From Verrucomicrobiia bacterium (GTDB lineage Bacteria; Verrucomicrobiota; Verrucomicrobiia; Verrucomicrobiales; DEV007), in assembly GCA_030425385.1 (NCBI GenBank), contig JAUIAH010000032.1:32663-96662 (forward strand): a stretch of DNA of 64,000 nt, in the 5' to 3' direction. Below the pieces are notes generated by a model. That model saw only the letters and a program-made list of their open reading frames with translations. It was not told the origin of the DNA and did not search any database. This document shows positions 1 to 8,146 of the stretch, piece after piece (position 1 is the stretch's first letter; each line of letters opens with the position of its first letter). The position numbers and the translations under genes are program-made.

Positions 1-868
1 TGCGGAGTTCGCTCCCATCCCAGAGGAAGGTTTCGCCGTCAGGCCGCTTGATGATAATGAGCGAATCTTGTTGGTCATCCGTTTGTTGAGCGTCTTCGAC
101 CGCAACTTGGTCGCGGAACTCACTCCGGTGTGCTCGATAGAGAATATAAGCCTCGGCGGCTTTGAAATAGCCGCGCCGCATCAGAATCTCTTGCACGAGG
201 TCTTGCACTTTCTCCATGTGGATGAATTCCTGATGGATCTCCTCCACGCGATGAGTGACGTCCTCGGCGATGGACTTTGCAGGTGCTGGATCGAGTTCGA
301 TCGAGAGAAAGGCCTTGCTAACAGCCACCTCGATCTTGGCCGGATTCCATGGGACCACATGGCCGTTGCGGCGAATCAGTTTGGTGCGCGTGTTGCGACT
401 ATAACCATTGAGCCCATGAAAGGGAGAACTCTCAGGACGCTGCCGTTGGATAAAGCTTTTGGCAATGTCATAGGCATCCTGGCTGACCAGGACTCTTTCG
501 ATGGAACGCGAGATCTCTTCGCGAGCGACAGGGGTCTGTCCTCCCTCGCCGTCTTGGGCATGCTCTAACAACTCTGCCATGACAGAGTCAACGAGAGAAG
601 CGACCAAGGTGCGATTCTTGGGACTGTAGATATCTTCCTCGTCCTGGGCGCGTAGGACGTCGGTGAGTGCCTGTCCCAATTCATCCGCGAGGTCTTGTCG
701 ATTGAAGACAATCTGGCGACCGTCACATTCCAATTCAACTTGGGTAGGACGGTTGATATCATCGGTCTCCATCGCGGCCCAATTGTATCGATAACGGTCA
801 TCCGTTTCTGGTACCGTGGCGAGCCGTTTGAGGTGGAGATCGCGTTCAACGAATTCTTTATTGATCAT
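1..868 (-). CDS. nrdA: Ribonucleoside-diphosphate reductase, alpha subunit (N-terminal part, runs off the left edge)
   Basis: Catalytic large subunit of class I ribonucleotide reductase, which makes deoxyribonucleotides in the cytoplasm. Reading from the ATG at 868 gives MINKEFVERDLHLKRLATVP and an open frame of 289 codons to the window edge. Only the regulatory N-terminus is present. A degenerate ATP-cone-like segment lies near residues 45-135, and a clear ATP-cone follows at about 160-245 (TKLIRRNGHVVPWNPAKIEV, later MRRGYFKAAEAYILYR). The catalytic barrel and its cysteines lie outside the window, so activity cannot be checked. The start is 75 bases after the nrdB stop on the same strand, so the two are probably cotranscribed as nrdB-nrdA under the NrdR-like boxes at 2089-2145. 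No good Shine-Dalgarno sequence precedes the ATG. The family call is secure because of the ATP-cone and the nrdB neighbour. Confidence 0.9.
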   Translation of the reverse strand, partial: MINKEFVERDLHLKRLATVPETDDRYRYNWAAMETDDINRPTQVELECDGRQIVFNRQDLADELGQALTDVLRAQDEEDIYSPKNRTLVASLVDSVMAELLEHAQDGEGGQTPVAREEISRSIERVLVSQDAYDIAKSFIQRQRPESSPFHGLNGYSRNTRTKLIRRNGHVVPWNPAKIEVAVSKAFLSIELDPAPAKSIAEDVTHRVEEIHQEFIHMEKVQDLVQEILMRRGYFKAAEAYILYRAHRSEFRDQVAVEDAQQTDDQQDSLIIIKRPDGETFLWDGSELR

Positions 869-943
869 GACGATGGAGGGGAATGGAGTACGCAGTGGTG
901 CTGAATGATGGTGAAGAGGGAGTGTGGAATCGTGAGGTTTGGA

Positions 944-2026
944 TTACAGATCGTCGTCGCTCACGGCTTCCAAAGAGGACGCTTTCTGATATTCGGTCAC
1001 ACGTCCTTCGAAGAAATTCTGCTCTTTGCTGATATCCATGAGTTCGGCCAGCCAGGGCAGGGGATTATCGACTCCCGCATTGAGGGGCTGTAATCCCACG
1101 CCAGTGAGACGGCGGTCTGCAATGTAGTCGATGTATTGGGTGAATTCCTGGGCACTCAGACCCACAGCATTGGTGGGCAGACAGTCTTGAATGAAGGCCT
1201 TCTCAAGGCGCACCGCCTCAGCCATCAATTCGCGCAGTTCTTCGCGGAACTCATCTGTCCAGATTTCCTGGTTCTCTTCCACCAGATCCATGAAGAGGTT
1301 GCGAAGCAACTCGATATGATTGGATTCATCGCGGAGCGTGTAGCGGAACATTTGCCCGATCCCGGGAAATTTGTTCTGCCGATACAGACTCAGAATCATG
1401 CCGAAGAGACCGTAGAACTGCGTCCCCTCCATGCACTGACCGAAGACGAAGATGTTCTTCGCTAACAGTCTCTTATTGGCGGGATCGGTCAGGTCAGTGT
1501 CGCGACGCAAGCTGTGGGAGACACGCGTCACGAATTCATTCTTGCGCAGAATGGTAGGGATTTGCTCGAACATCGCCTCGCATTCGTGAGGATTGATTCC
1601 CAGCGAACTGATCATGTAGAGAAGGCTATCCGCATGGATATTCTCCTCATGGGCGTGCCGTCCGAGGACCAGCTTCAGCTCGGGGGCCGTCACCATCTCC
1701 CGGATCACATGCATGATGTTGTCGCCCACGATACCTTCGGCGGCAGAGAAGTAGCCGATGCCCATGCGGATGATCCAGCGCTCTTGGTCCGTGAGGTCGT
1801 TGGAGCGCCATTGCTCCACGTCCTTCTGCATGGGAATGTCTTCTGGTTCCCAGTGATTGGCCTTCATGGTTCGGTAGGTTTCGTAGGCCCACTGGTAGCG
1901 AAGGGGCAGAAGATTGAAGGCCATGGTCTGCCGCCCATTGATGACCCGTTTGGCGGCGAAAGCTTCCTCTGCTTTGGCTTGGTCGAGAACGAACTGTTTG
2001 TTACCGATTTGGAAGGTTTTATCCAT
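944..2026 (-). CDS. nrdB: Ribonucleotide reductase small subunit, class Ic-like (Leu at the radical-Tyr position)
   Basis: Small (R2) subunit that houses the metal cofactor and starts the radical chemistry for NrdA. The protein has 360 residues. Carboxylate and histidine ligands are visible at E97 (YFSAAEG), E128 and H131 (EENIHADSLLY), with further ligands in FGQCMEGTQF and RDESNHIELL. The residue four after H131, which is the radical tyrosine in E. coli R2 and Phe in Chlamydia R2, is Leu135. A Tyr stands two residues later at 137. R2 proteins lacking the tyrosine are known as class Ic and use a Mn/Fe cofactor; assigning that cofactor here is inference from the residue. An R2-like ligand-binding oxidase is unlikely because the gene sits directly upstream of nrdA. 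Start is the ATG at 2026, with two NrdR-like boxes 63-119 bases upstream. Confidence 0.95.
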   Translation of the reverse strand: MDKTFQIGNKQFVLDQAKAEEAFAAKRVINGRQTMAFNLLPLRYQWAYETYRTMKANHWEPEDIPMQKDVEQWRSNDLTDQERWIIRMGIGYFSAAEGIVGDNIMHVIREMVTAPELKLVLGRHAHEENIHADSLLYMISSLGINPHECEAMFEQIPTILRKNEFVTRVSHSLRRDTDLTDPANKRLLAKNIFVFGQCMEGTQFYGLFGMILSLYRQNKFPGIGQMFRYTLRDESNHIELLRNLFMDLVEENQEIWTDEFREELRELMAEAVRLEKAFIQDCLPTNAVGLSAQEFTQYIDYIADRRLTGVGLQPLNAGVDNPLPWLAELMDISKEQNFFEGRVTEYQKASSLEAVSDDDL

Positions 2027-2088
2027 GTGTACGAGGAGATTTGACGAAGTGAAGGAATTAAAGACGGCTGTCAGTCACGCTAGCCCAA

Positions 2089-2104
2089 CCACTAGATATG
2101 GGGT
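2089..2104 (-). promoter_or_regulatory. NrdR box-like operator, copy 1
   Basis: The 16-base site CCACTAGATATGGGGT matches the NrdR consensus acaCwAtATaTwGtgt at the core C, A, AT-T and G positions. It lies 63 bases upstream of nrdB. Its centre is 41 bases from the second site at 2130-2145, about four helical turns, which fits the paired same-face binding known for NrdR. NrdR itself is not in the window. Confidence 0.6.
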
Positions 2105-2129
2105 GAATTCGGGCAATTTCCGCGAATGA

Positions 2130-2145
2130 ACCCCATATATTGTGT
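2130..2145 (-). promoter_or_regulatory. NrdR box-like operator, copy 2
   Basis: The site ACCCCATATATTGTGT is the stronger of the two, matching the NrdR consensus at every core position (C4, A6, A8-T9, T11, G13) and in the TGT end. On the minus strand it reads ACACAATATATGGGGT and overlaps an AT-rich stretch that could serve as the -10 region of the nrdB promoter, so repression by occlusion is plausible. Confidence 0.65.
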
Positions 2146-2229
2146 TTCTTTGGGAAATGGGAAGTGAAAAGTGATGCCAAATTTCCAGCACTTTGTTAAG
2201 ATCCCTTAAATACAAGGGTATCCTAAGTT

Positions 2230-2244
2230 ATAGGAATTTCCTAT
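2230..2244. repeat. Perfect 7-bp inverted repeat at the nfeD-like stop codon
   Basis: ATAGGAA-T-TTCCTAT is a perfect palindrome around one base and overlaps the stop codon of the protease gene. A second TCCTA at 2221-2225 can pair with the same TAGGA, and a short CCCTT/AAGGG hairpin follows at about 2202-2218. The cluster could be a weak terminator between the protease gene and the nrd promoter, or an operator. No clear U-tract is seen. Confidence 0.3.
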
Positions 2245-4487
2245 CAGCTGTTGGCACCTGGACGAGGCTTCACGACCACCCGAGAACCCTCCACCGTGGT
2301 CACTTCGACCGCGGCACCTTTGGCTAGATACTCCCCATCGGAGACCACGTCGAGCACATCATTTCCAAACATCGCGGTTCCGGCTGGGCGCAGGGGTGTG
2401 AGCGCCTCTCCGCGGCGCCCGATGAGACTCGATTCCGCTCTTTCGATGCTGGTGGATTCGGTCTGCGGTGCCAGGTCGGGCAAGGAAGGCCCGGCGGGCG
2501 CTGAAGCCGATTGAAGGACCAGGCGCTTGAAGAGCGGGCTTTCGGGGAAGAAACGGGCTGTGAGGATCCCAATGATAACGGCGCCGCCCAGGGCAACTGT
2601 CAGGTTCCAAAGGGCATCTCCAACGCTATTCCCGTCGAGTTTCCAAGGGGAAAGCTCTCCCGAAGGCAAGACGACGCCGTCCGCCATCGTGTAGATGAGG
2701 GCGACGAGGATACAGACGAATCCCAGGAGTCCAGAGACGAGGGTGCCTGGGAAGAAGACGAACTCGACAATGATGAGGACAATGCCAAGAACGAAGAGAG
2801 CGACCATTTCAAACCCAATCAGTTTCCCTGCGGCGTAGTGCCCAAAGAAGAAGAGGGCGAAGAGACCGAGTGAAAGAAATCCAAAGACACCAAATCCCGG
2901 CATGCGCAACTCTGCTTGCGCCGCGAGGAAGGCTACCAACAGAATGATGGCGGAGAAACGAGTCACCCACTGTGCCAGCAATTCGAACCCGAGGGGCTCA
3001 GCCAACACGACCTCGCCATCAAGCGACTCCTTCTCCATCAGTTCTTCCAGGGACTTGGCGATGCCTGCCGCCAAGGGCGCCGCTTCCCGCCAGGGGTCGA
3101 CGGCTTCAGTCGCTGCGAGGCTGAGGAGATCGCCCACATCACCTTCTTTCTTCTTCTTGAGGCGATAAGTCCCATCGTCCTGCTCCTCGACTACAAGGTC
3201 CGTCTCTTCCAAGGAATCGCCTGATTTCTCCTCACCCTCGGCTTTCTCCGGGATCATGAACTTCGTGGCGTAGAGTGGATCATGTCCGTTGGCGCGAGCC
3301 ACTGACCGGCATAGGGGAACGAGGATGGCGTTGATCTTCCGACTCACATCATCCGAAAGATCGCCGAACGGCGTAACCACGGCTGCAGCCCCAATGGCAC
3401 TCACCGGGCTCATGTAGATCTTATCGGTAGCCAGGGCGATCAGGGCTCCTGCGGAGACGGCCGAGGGATTCACGTAGGCGTAGGTGGGCGTTTCCATCTT
3501 GCCGAGCGTCCGCATCATCAGTTCGCCGGTGTGCCAGGCCAGTCCGCCGGGTGTGTTTAGATCGAGGATGACCGCTTGCGCTTTCTCGTGCTCTGCGCGC
3601 TCTAACACCCGTCGCATGTAGTCAAAGCGAGCGCTATTCACGAGGTCATTCTTCCCGATCTCGATCACGACCACGCGGTCTTGGAACGACGTCTCCCGCA
3701 TCTTCACGGAATCCAAGGGTGAGTCTTTCAGGTAGGCCCGCGGATCGTCTGCGTTGGTGAAACGTAAGGTTCCCTCAAGCCCCGCCATTTCTTTCAGGGC
3801 GTAGACGTCACGGGCAAGGCCCTCGGCGATGAAGCGTTTCCCTTCTTGCTCGGAGACGGCGTCTTGAGCTTCGACCATGAGCGTATCGCCTTTCTTGGAA
3901 ATGATCTTCTCGCCCCAGGTCACCTCCAGGTCTTCGTTCCAGATGGCCTCGACCAGCTTGGGATCCCGTCCTTTGCTCATGGCGACCGCGCGCGCAGTGG
4001 CGAGATTGAACGACTCCATCTTGGCTTTCATGTTCCCGTCGCCCAGGATGGGACTTCCCCCGATGATACTTGCCGGCGCCATGTAGATCGTGTCCGTGGA
4101 GAAGGCGAGGAGGGCCCCCGCATCCACGGCCATCGAGTCGACAAAGGCGTAGGTGGGAATGCCTTCGAGCTGGCCAAGCCCGCCCATGATGAGATTGATC
4201 TCATCCCAATTGGTGTCCATGAGACAGTGAATCTGGAGGATCAGCGCAGCCGTTTGGTTAGGATCCAGCTCCTCGATGATCTCGAAGGCCTCTTTCGCAT
4301 TGCTCTTGTTCAAGCCATTCGTCACATTGACGACCACGATCTCTTTGCTGGCTGTGCTAGGGGATTGGGGGACGATTTCTTGGGCCCATGCCATTCCAGA
4401 CACCAAGAGAAGCAAGAGAAGTTGACGCATCGGGGTAGTCATGTGGGAGAATCGAGGCGAGAGGTCGTTCCGAATGGATGCTAACAT
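2244..4487 (-). CDS. Membrane-bound NfeD/ClpP-class serine protease with two protease-like domains
   Basis: The 747 residues fit a long NfeD-family (NfeD1b) membrane protease. A signal peptide (RQLLLLLLVSGMAWA) lies near residues 21-35, so the true start may be M16 (4442) or M20 (4430) rather than M1. Two ClpP/crotonase-like domains follow. The second has the nucleophile motif AVSAGALI with Ser345. The first has AVDAGALL, with Asp122 where Ser should be, so it is probably inactive. Several membrane segments span about 510-650, and a C-terminal OB-fold-like NfeD domain (LIGRRGEALTPL onward) ends the protein. These proteins act with stomatin-like partners in membrane quality control; no stomatin gene is adjacent. 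The gene is divergent from dnaG with only about 20-75 bases between starts, so the two promoters must be packed together or lie inside coding sequence. Confidence 0.85.
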   Translation of the reverse strand: MLASIRNDLSPRFSHMTTPMRQLLLLLLVSGMAWAQEIVPQSPSTASKEIVVVNVTNGLNKSNAKEAFEIIEELDPNQTAALILQIHCLMDTNWDEINLIMGGLGQLEGIPTYAFVDSMAVDAGALLAFSTDTIYMAPASIIGGSPILGDGNMKAKMESFNLATARAVAMSKGRDPKLVEAIWNEDLEVTWGEKIISKKGDTLMVEAQDAVSEQEGKRFIAEGLARDVYALKEMAGLEGTLRFTNADDPRAYLKDSPLDSVKMRETSFQDRVVVIEIGKNDLVNSARFDYMRRVLERAEHEKAQAVILDLNTPGGLAWHTGELMMRTLGKMETPTYAYVNPSAVSAGALIALATDKIYMSPVSAIGAAAVVTPFGDLSDDVSRKINAILVPLCRSVARANGHDPLYATKFMIPEKAEGEEKSGDSLEETDLVVEEQDDGTYRLKKKKEGDVGDLLSLAATEAVDPWREAAPLAAGIAKSLEELMEKESLDGEVVLAEPLGFELLAQWVTRFSAIILLVAFLAAQAELRMPGFGVFGFLSLGLFALFFFGHYAAGKLIGFEMVALFVLGIVLIIVEFVFFPGTLVSGLLGFVCILVALIYTMADGVVLPSGELSPWKLDGNSVGDALWNLTVALGGAVIIGILTARFFPESPLFKRLVLQSASAPAGPSLPDLAPQTESTSIERAESSLIGRRGEALTPLRPAGTAMFGNDVLDVVSDGEYLAKGAAVEVTTVEGSRVVVKPRPGANS

Positions 4488-4506
4488 GAGAGTCTAGATT
4501 GCGCTG

Positions 4507-6303
4507 ATGATTTCTGAAGAAACGGTCGAACGCGTGCTTGGCAGCACGGACATCGTGGAACTCGTCCAGTCCTACTTTCCCCTGCGGCGAGTGGGGACGG
4601 ATTACACGGCGCTGTGTCCCTTTCACAGTGAGAAGACCCCGTCATTCACCGTCAGCCCGTCGCGCCAGATGTTCTACTGCTTCGGCTGTGGTGCGGGGGG
4701 CGGAGCGGCGCGATTTCTCATGGAGCGGGAGAGCATCGACTTTCCCACCGCCATTCGCCGCCTGGGTGAGCGCGCGGGCATTCCGATCGTAGAAGAAGCC
4801 GTCTCCGCGGAAGAAGCGGCCAAGCATCAGCAGAAAGCCTCATTGCTGGCCGTGCATCAAGAAGTGGCGCGGTGGTTTCACCTCAATCTACTCAAGAAAC
4901 CCTATGCGGACCATGCCCGGGAGTATCTCAAGAAACGGGCCTTGGGCATCGAGATCGCGCGGGACTGGCAGCTCGGCTACGCGCCAGCCGATACGCGGAT
5001 GTTCTTCGAATGGGCGCGCTCCAAAGGATACAACACCCAGACGCTCATTGACGCAGGATTGGCGGCAGAACGAGAGGGGCCCACGGGGGGAACACGGATC
5101 ACCTGCCGCTTTCGAGATCGCTTGATGTTCCCCGTTTGCAATGACTTTGGAGAGGTCATCGCCTTCAGCGGGCGCACGCTGGATCCCGAGGCTAGTGTTG
5201 CCAAATATCTGAACTCGCCTGAGACCTCACTCTTCAGCAAGAAGAAGACGCTCTTTGGCTTGCACCGGAGCAAGCGCCCCATTCTCAAGCAGGGCAACGC
5301 TGTCATCTGCGAGGGGCAGATTGACCTCATCACCTGTTTCGCCAACGGGATCGAGAACTTCGTGGCGCCCCTCGGTACGGCGTTCACGGCAGAGCACGCC
5401 AGGATGCTCAAGCGCCTCACGCAAGAAGTCATCGTCTGCTTCGATGCGGACGCGGCAGGGTTCAAAGCCGCCCAGCGAACCTTCAAGGCATTGGCCGAGG
5501 CGAGTGTCTTCGTCAAGGCGGTGGAAATGCCTGCTGGCGAAGATCCCGATTCCTTCATCAAGCAGTATGGGGCGGCGGCTTTTCGTGAACTTCTCGACCG
5601 CGCAGAGGATTTCCTGGACTATCACATCAACCATCGCGCTCAGGGCGAAGATCTGAATTCGCCCCGAGTGCAGCACGAAGTCGCCCGTGAGCTTTCGGAC
5701 AACATCGCCCTCATCGGGGACAAGCTCATGCAGGATGCGATGATCCACGGTGCCGCCTCGCGCTTGGGACTCTCGCACGATGAATTCCGGCGGTCCGTCT
5801 TCAATGCGCAGAAACGCCACGCCAAACAGAAGGAAAGGGAAGCACGCTGGGCGGAGAACGAGGACGTGTTTCAAGAAATCTTTACGTTTCAAGACAGCAC
5901 CGCCCGCCTCTTGTGTCAGATGGCCCTGATCGATAGCGAAGCCAAGCAATGGCTCGCAGCACAAGTTCAAGATTTCCAAGATATCCAGTATCTTCCAGAT
6001 GGATCGGTGATTTCCAAAGTTGCTTTAGCGACCTTCAATCCCGCAGAGCCGCATGCCGTTACGGCATTTATAGCCAGTCAAGATGGGGCTATGGAGAATG
6101 CACTGTCTCAATTAACTATAAAGCCTCCTGAAGGGAACCATTTGCGGGCAGCTCAAGACGCATGGAATGGCCTAACCAAAGGACTGGTAAAACGTCGGCT
6201 GCAGGAAGTGGAAGGACGGCTTCGCAGCGGATCCTTACAATCTGATGAAATGGTGGCATTGTTAGGAGAGATGCAGAGGCTGAAAGAATCACTTGACCGT
6301 TAA
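4507..6303 (+). CDS. dnaG: DNA primase
   Basis: Makes RNA primers for chromosome replication. At 598 residues it is a normal bacterial primase. The N-terminal zinc-binding domain is intact (C37-P-F-H40 and C58-x-x-C61, with FYCFGCGAGG). The catalytic TOPRIM domain shows the acidic ICEGQIDLI motif and the CFDADAAG motif, which supply the metal-binding acids. The C-terminal third is divergent, as usual for the helicase-interaction domain. The start ATG at 4507 gives the expected N-terminus (MISEETVERVL). The gene lies 80 bases upstream of rpoD, the classic dnaG-rpoD macromolecular synthesis pair. No rpsU is seen upstream, where a divergent membrane protease gene lies instead. Confidence 0.97.
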   Translation: MISEETVERVLGSTDIVELVQSYFPLRRVGTDYTALCPFHSEKTPSFTVSPSRQMFYCFGCGAGGGAARFLMERESIDFPTAIRRLGERAGIPIVEEAVSAEEAAKHQQKASLLAVHQEVARWFHLNLLKKPYADHAREYLKKRALGIEIARDWQLGYAPADTRMFFEWARSKGYNTQTLIDAGLAAEREGPTGGTRITCRFRDRLMFPVCNDFGEVIAFSGRTLDPEASVAKYLNSPETSLFSKKKTLFGLHRSKRPILKQGNAVICEGQIDLITCFANGIENFVAPLGTAFTAEHARMLKRLTQEVIVCFDADAAGFKAAQRTFKALAEASVFVKAVEMPAGEDPDSFIKQYGAAAFRELLDRAEDFLDYHINHRAQGEDLNSPRVQHEVARELSDNIALIGDKLMQDAMIHGAASRLGLSHDEFRRSVFNAQKRHAKQKEREARWAENEDVFQEIFTFQDSTARLLCQMALIDSEAKQWLAAQVQDFQDIQYLPDGSVISKVALATFNPAEPHAVTAFIASQDGAMENALSQLTIKPPEGNHLRAAQDAWNGLTKGLVKRRLQEVEGRLRSGSLQSDEMVALLGEMQRLKESLDR

Positions 6304-6382
6304 TCGTGCGCCTCCGATGTTCTCCCGCTTTCAGTTAGAAACTCCCACCTCCTGAAGGCGCTCCTCAACAGCACCCTCTCTT

Positions 6383-8137
6383 ATGGCACAAAGTAGGTCG
6401 ACCAATCGCAGGATATCCAAACCACTCACCATCTCTAAACTCAAACCTTCCCGTCGCCGTGAGCGCTCCCGTTCCGTCGACAACGGCAAGCAGAAGCCCA
6501 AGGAACCTGCCACTGTCGTCGCCCCTCCTGATGGCATCCAGGCCGTCGATTCTCCCGCAGTTCAGGAGAAAGTCCGTGAGCTGATCAAGCTCGCCAAAGA
6601 GCAAGGTCATCTCACTTTTGATGACATCAATGATGCTCTCCCGACATCGCTCATCTCTCCAGATGGACTCGAAGAAGTCCTCCGACGACTCCAGAATATG
6701 GAGTTTGATATCGTGGATGCCTCAGAAGTGGATCGTCCCCGCGAAGCCACGAAAGAACGTGAAGAGTCCAAGGCGGAAGCGCCCAAGTATGATTCGCTTG
6801 ATGATCCTGTTAGAATGTATCTCAAGCAGATGGGTCAGGTGCCACTCCTCACCCGTGAGCAAGAAGTTGAGATTTCGAAGCGGATCGAGAAAGCGGAGAG
6901 CACGGCGCACAAGTTCCTCTTCGGTTTCGGATGCACGCCTAACACCTTCTTGGAATTGGCTCAGAAATTGTTAGATGGTGCCGAGCGTTTCGACAAAGTC
7001 ATCATCGATAAGAAGATCGAGAGCCGGGAGCGCTATCTGAAGGCGTTGCCACGTTTGTGTGATCGCCTTCGTGACCAGAGTGCGGAGATGGAGCGGCTTC
7101 ACGCGCGCCGCATCAGCCTGGTGGAGAGTGAGAAGGAGATTCCCGCTGCGCTCGAGGAGGAGATCAAGAAGCTCACCACGACCCTCACGCGCACCTACAA
7201 TCGATTCTACTTCAAGAACAAGGTTATCGAAGAGTTTGTCACGACGATTGATAGTGCCGAGAATGCACTGAGCCGCTTGTGGTCCCGCCCAAAGACCGCG
7301 CAAGTGAAAGAAGAAATCGCGCGACAGCAAGAGCTTAGCTGGCTGACAAAGGATGAGTTCAAGCATCACTACGCCGAGCTGAAGCAGTGGATGCAGGCAG
7401 CGCTGCAAGCCAAGACGGAGATGGTCGAAGCCAACCTCCGTCTTGTCATTTCGATTGCCAAGAAATACACCAACCGCGGTCTCTCGTTCCTTGATCTTAT
7501 ACAAGAAGGCAACATGGGCCTGATGAAGGCGGTGGAGAAATTTGAGTATCGTCGTGGTTATAAGTTTTCGACTTACGCCACCTGGTGGATTCGCCAGGCG
7601 ATCACCCGTTCCATTGCAGACCAGGCGCGGACGATCCGCATCCCGGTGCACATGATCGAGACAATCAACAAACTCATGCGGGTGCAGAAACAGCTCGTTC
7701 AAGAGTATGGCCGTGAGCCTAGCCCCGATGAGATCGCGGAAGAGATTCACTTGCCGGTGGAGCGTGTTCGGGCCGTCCTCCGCATGGCGCAGCAACCCAT
7801 CTCTCTGCAAGCGCCCGTAGGTGAAAGTGACGACACCAGCTTTGGTGACTTCATCGAAGACAAAGCTGCCGAGAATCCCATGGAAATGACAGGTTTCTCG
7901 ATGTTGCGCGATAAGATCAAGGACGTGCTCGATACCCTTACGGATCGGGAGCGCCAAGTCTTGGAACAGCGTTTCGGCCTCGTCGATGGATACAGCCGCA
8001 CTTTGGAAGAGGTCGGCCGCCAATTCCAGGTGACTCGGGAGCGGATCCGTCAGATCGAGGCGAAGGCCTTGCGCAAGATGCGTCACCCGACGCGGATTCG
8101 GAAGCTGGAAGGCTTCATCGAAATGTCCCAAATCTAA
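6383..8137 (+). CDS. rpoD: RNA polymerase primary sigma factor (sigma-70)
   Basis: Housekeeping sigma factor that directs RNA polymerase to most promoters. The 584 residues begin with a basic, low-complexity leader, then a region 1.1-like helical segment at about 55-110. Region 1.2 follows at about 139 ([17 protein letters not shown]), a non-conserved insert at about 190-330, region 2 at about 349-415 ([20 protein letters not shown] and [12 protein letters not shown]) and region 4 ending in [20 protein letters not shown]. All regions needed for -10 and -35 recognition are present. The insert and the region 1.1-like part separate it from stationary-phase sigma-S. It follows dnaG by 80 bases and is followed 9 bases later by the TPR gene. 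No Shine-Dalgarno-like sequence is evident before the ATG. Confidence 0.97.
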   Translation: MAQSRSTNRRISKPLTISKLKPSRRRERSRSVDNGKQKPKEPATVVAPPDGIQAVDSPAVQEKVRELIKLAKEQGHLTFDDINDALPTSLISPDGLEEVLRRLQNMEFDIVDASEVDRPREATKEREESKAEAPKYDSLDDPVRMYLKQMGQVPLLTREQEVEISKRIEKAESTAHKFLFGFGCTPNTFLELAQKLLDGAERFDKVIIDKKIESRERYLKALPRLCDRLRDQSAEMERLHARRISLVESEKEIPAALEEEIKKLTTTLTRTYNRFYFKNKVIEEFVTTIDSAENALSRLWSRPKTAQVKEEIARQQELSWLTKDEFKHHYAELKQWMQAALQAKTEMVEANLRLVISIAKKYTNRGLSFLDLIQEGNMGLMKAVEKFEYRRGYKFSTYATWWIRQAITRSIADQARTIRIPVHMIETINKLMRVQKQLVQEYGREPSPDEIAEEIHLPVERVRAVLRMAQQPISLQAPVGESDDTSFGDFIEDKAAENPMEMTGFSMLRDKIKDVLDTLTDRERQVLEQRFGLVDGYSRTLEEVGRQFQVTRERIRQIEAKALRKMRHPTRIRKLEGFIEMSQI

Positions 8138-8146
8138 CATCACAAG

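Noticed and set aside
5227..5979. 250-codon minus-strand frame within dnaG
   Set aside because: Opposite strand of the conserved primase TOPRIM region; no protein-like features.
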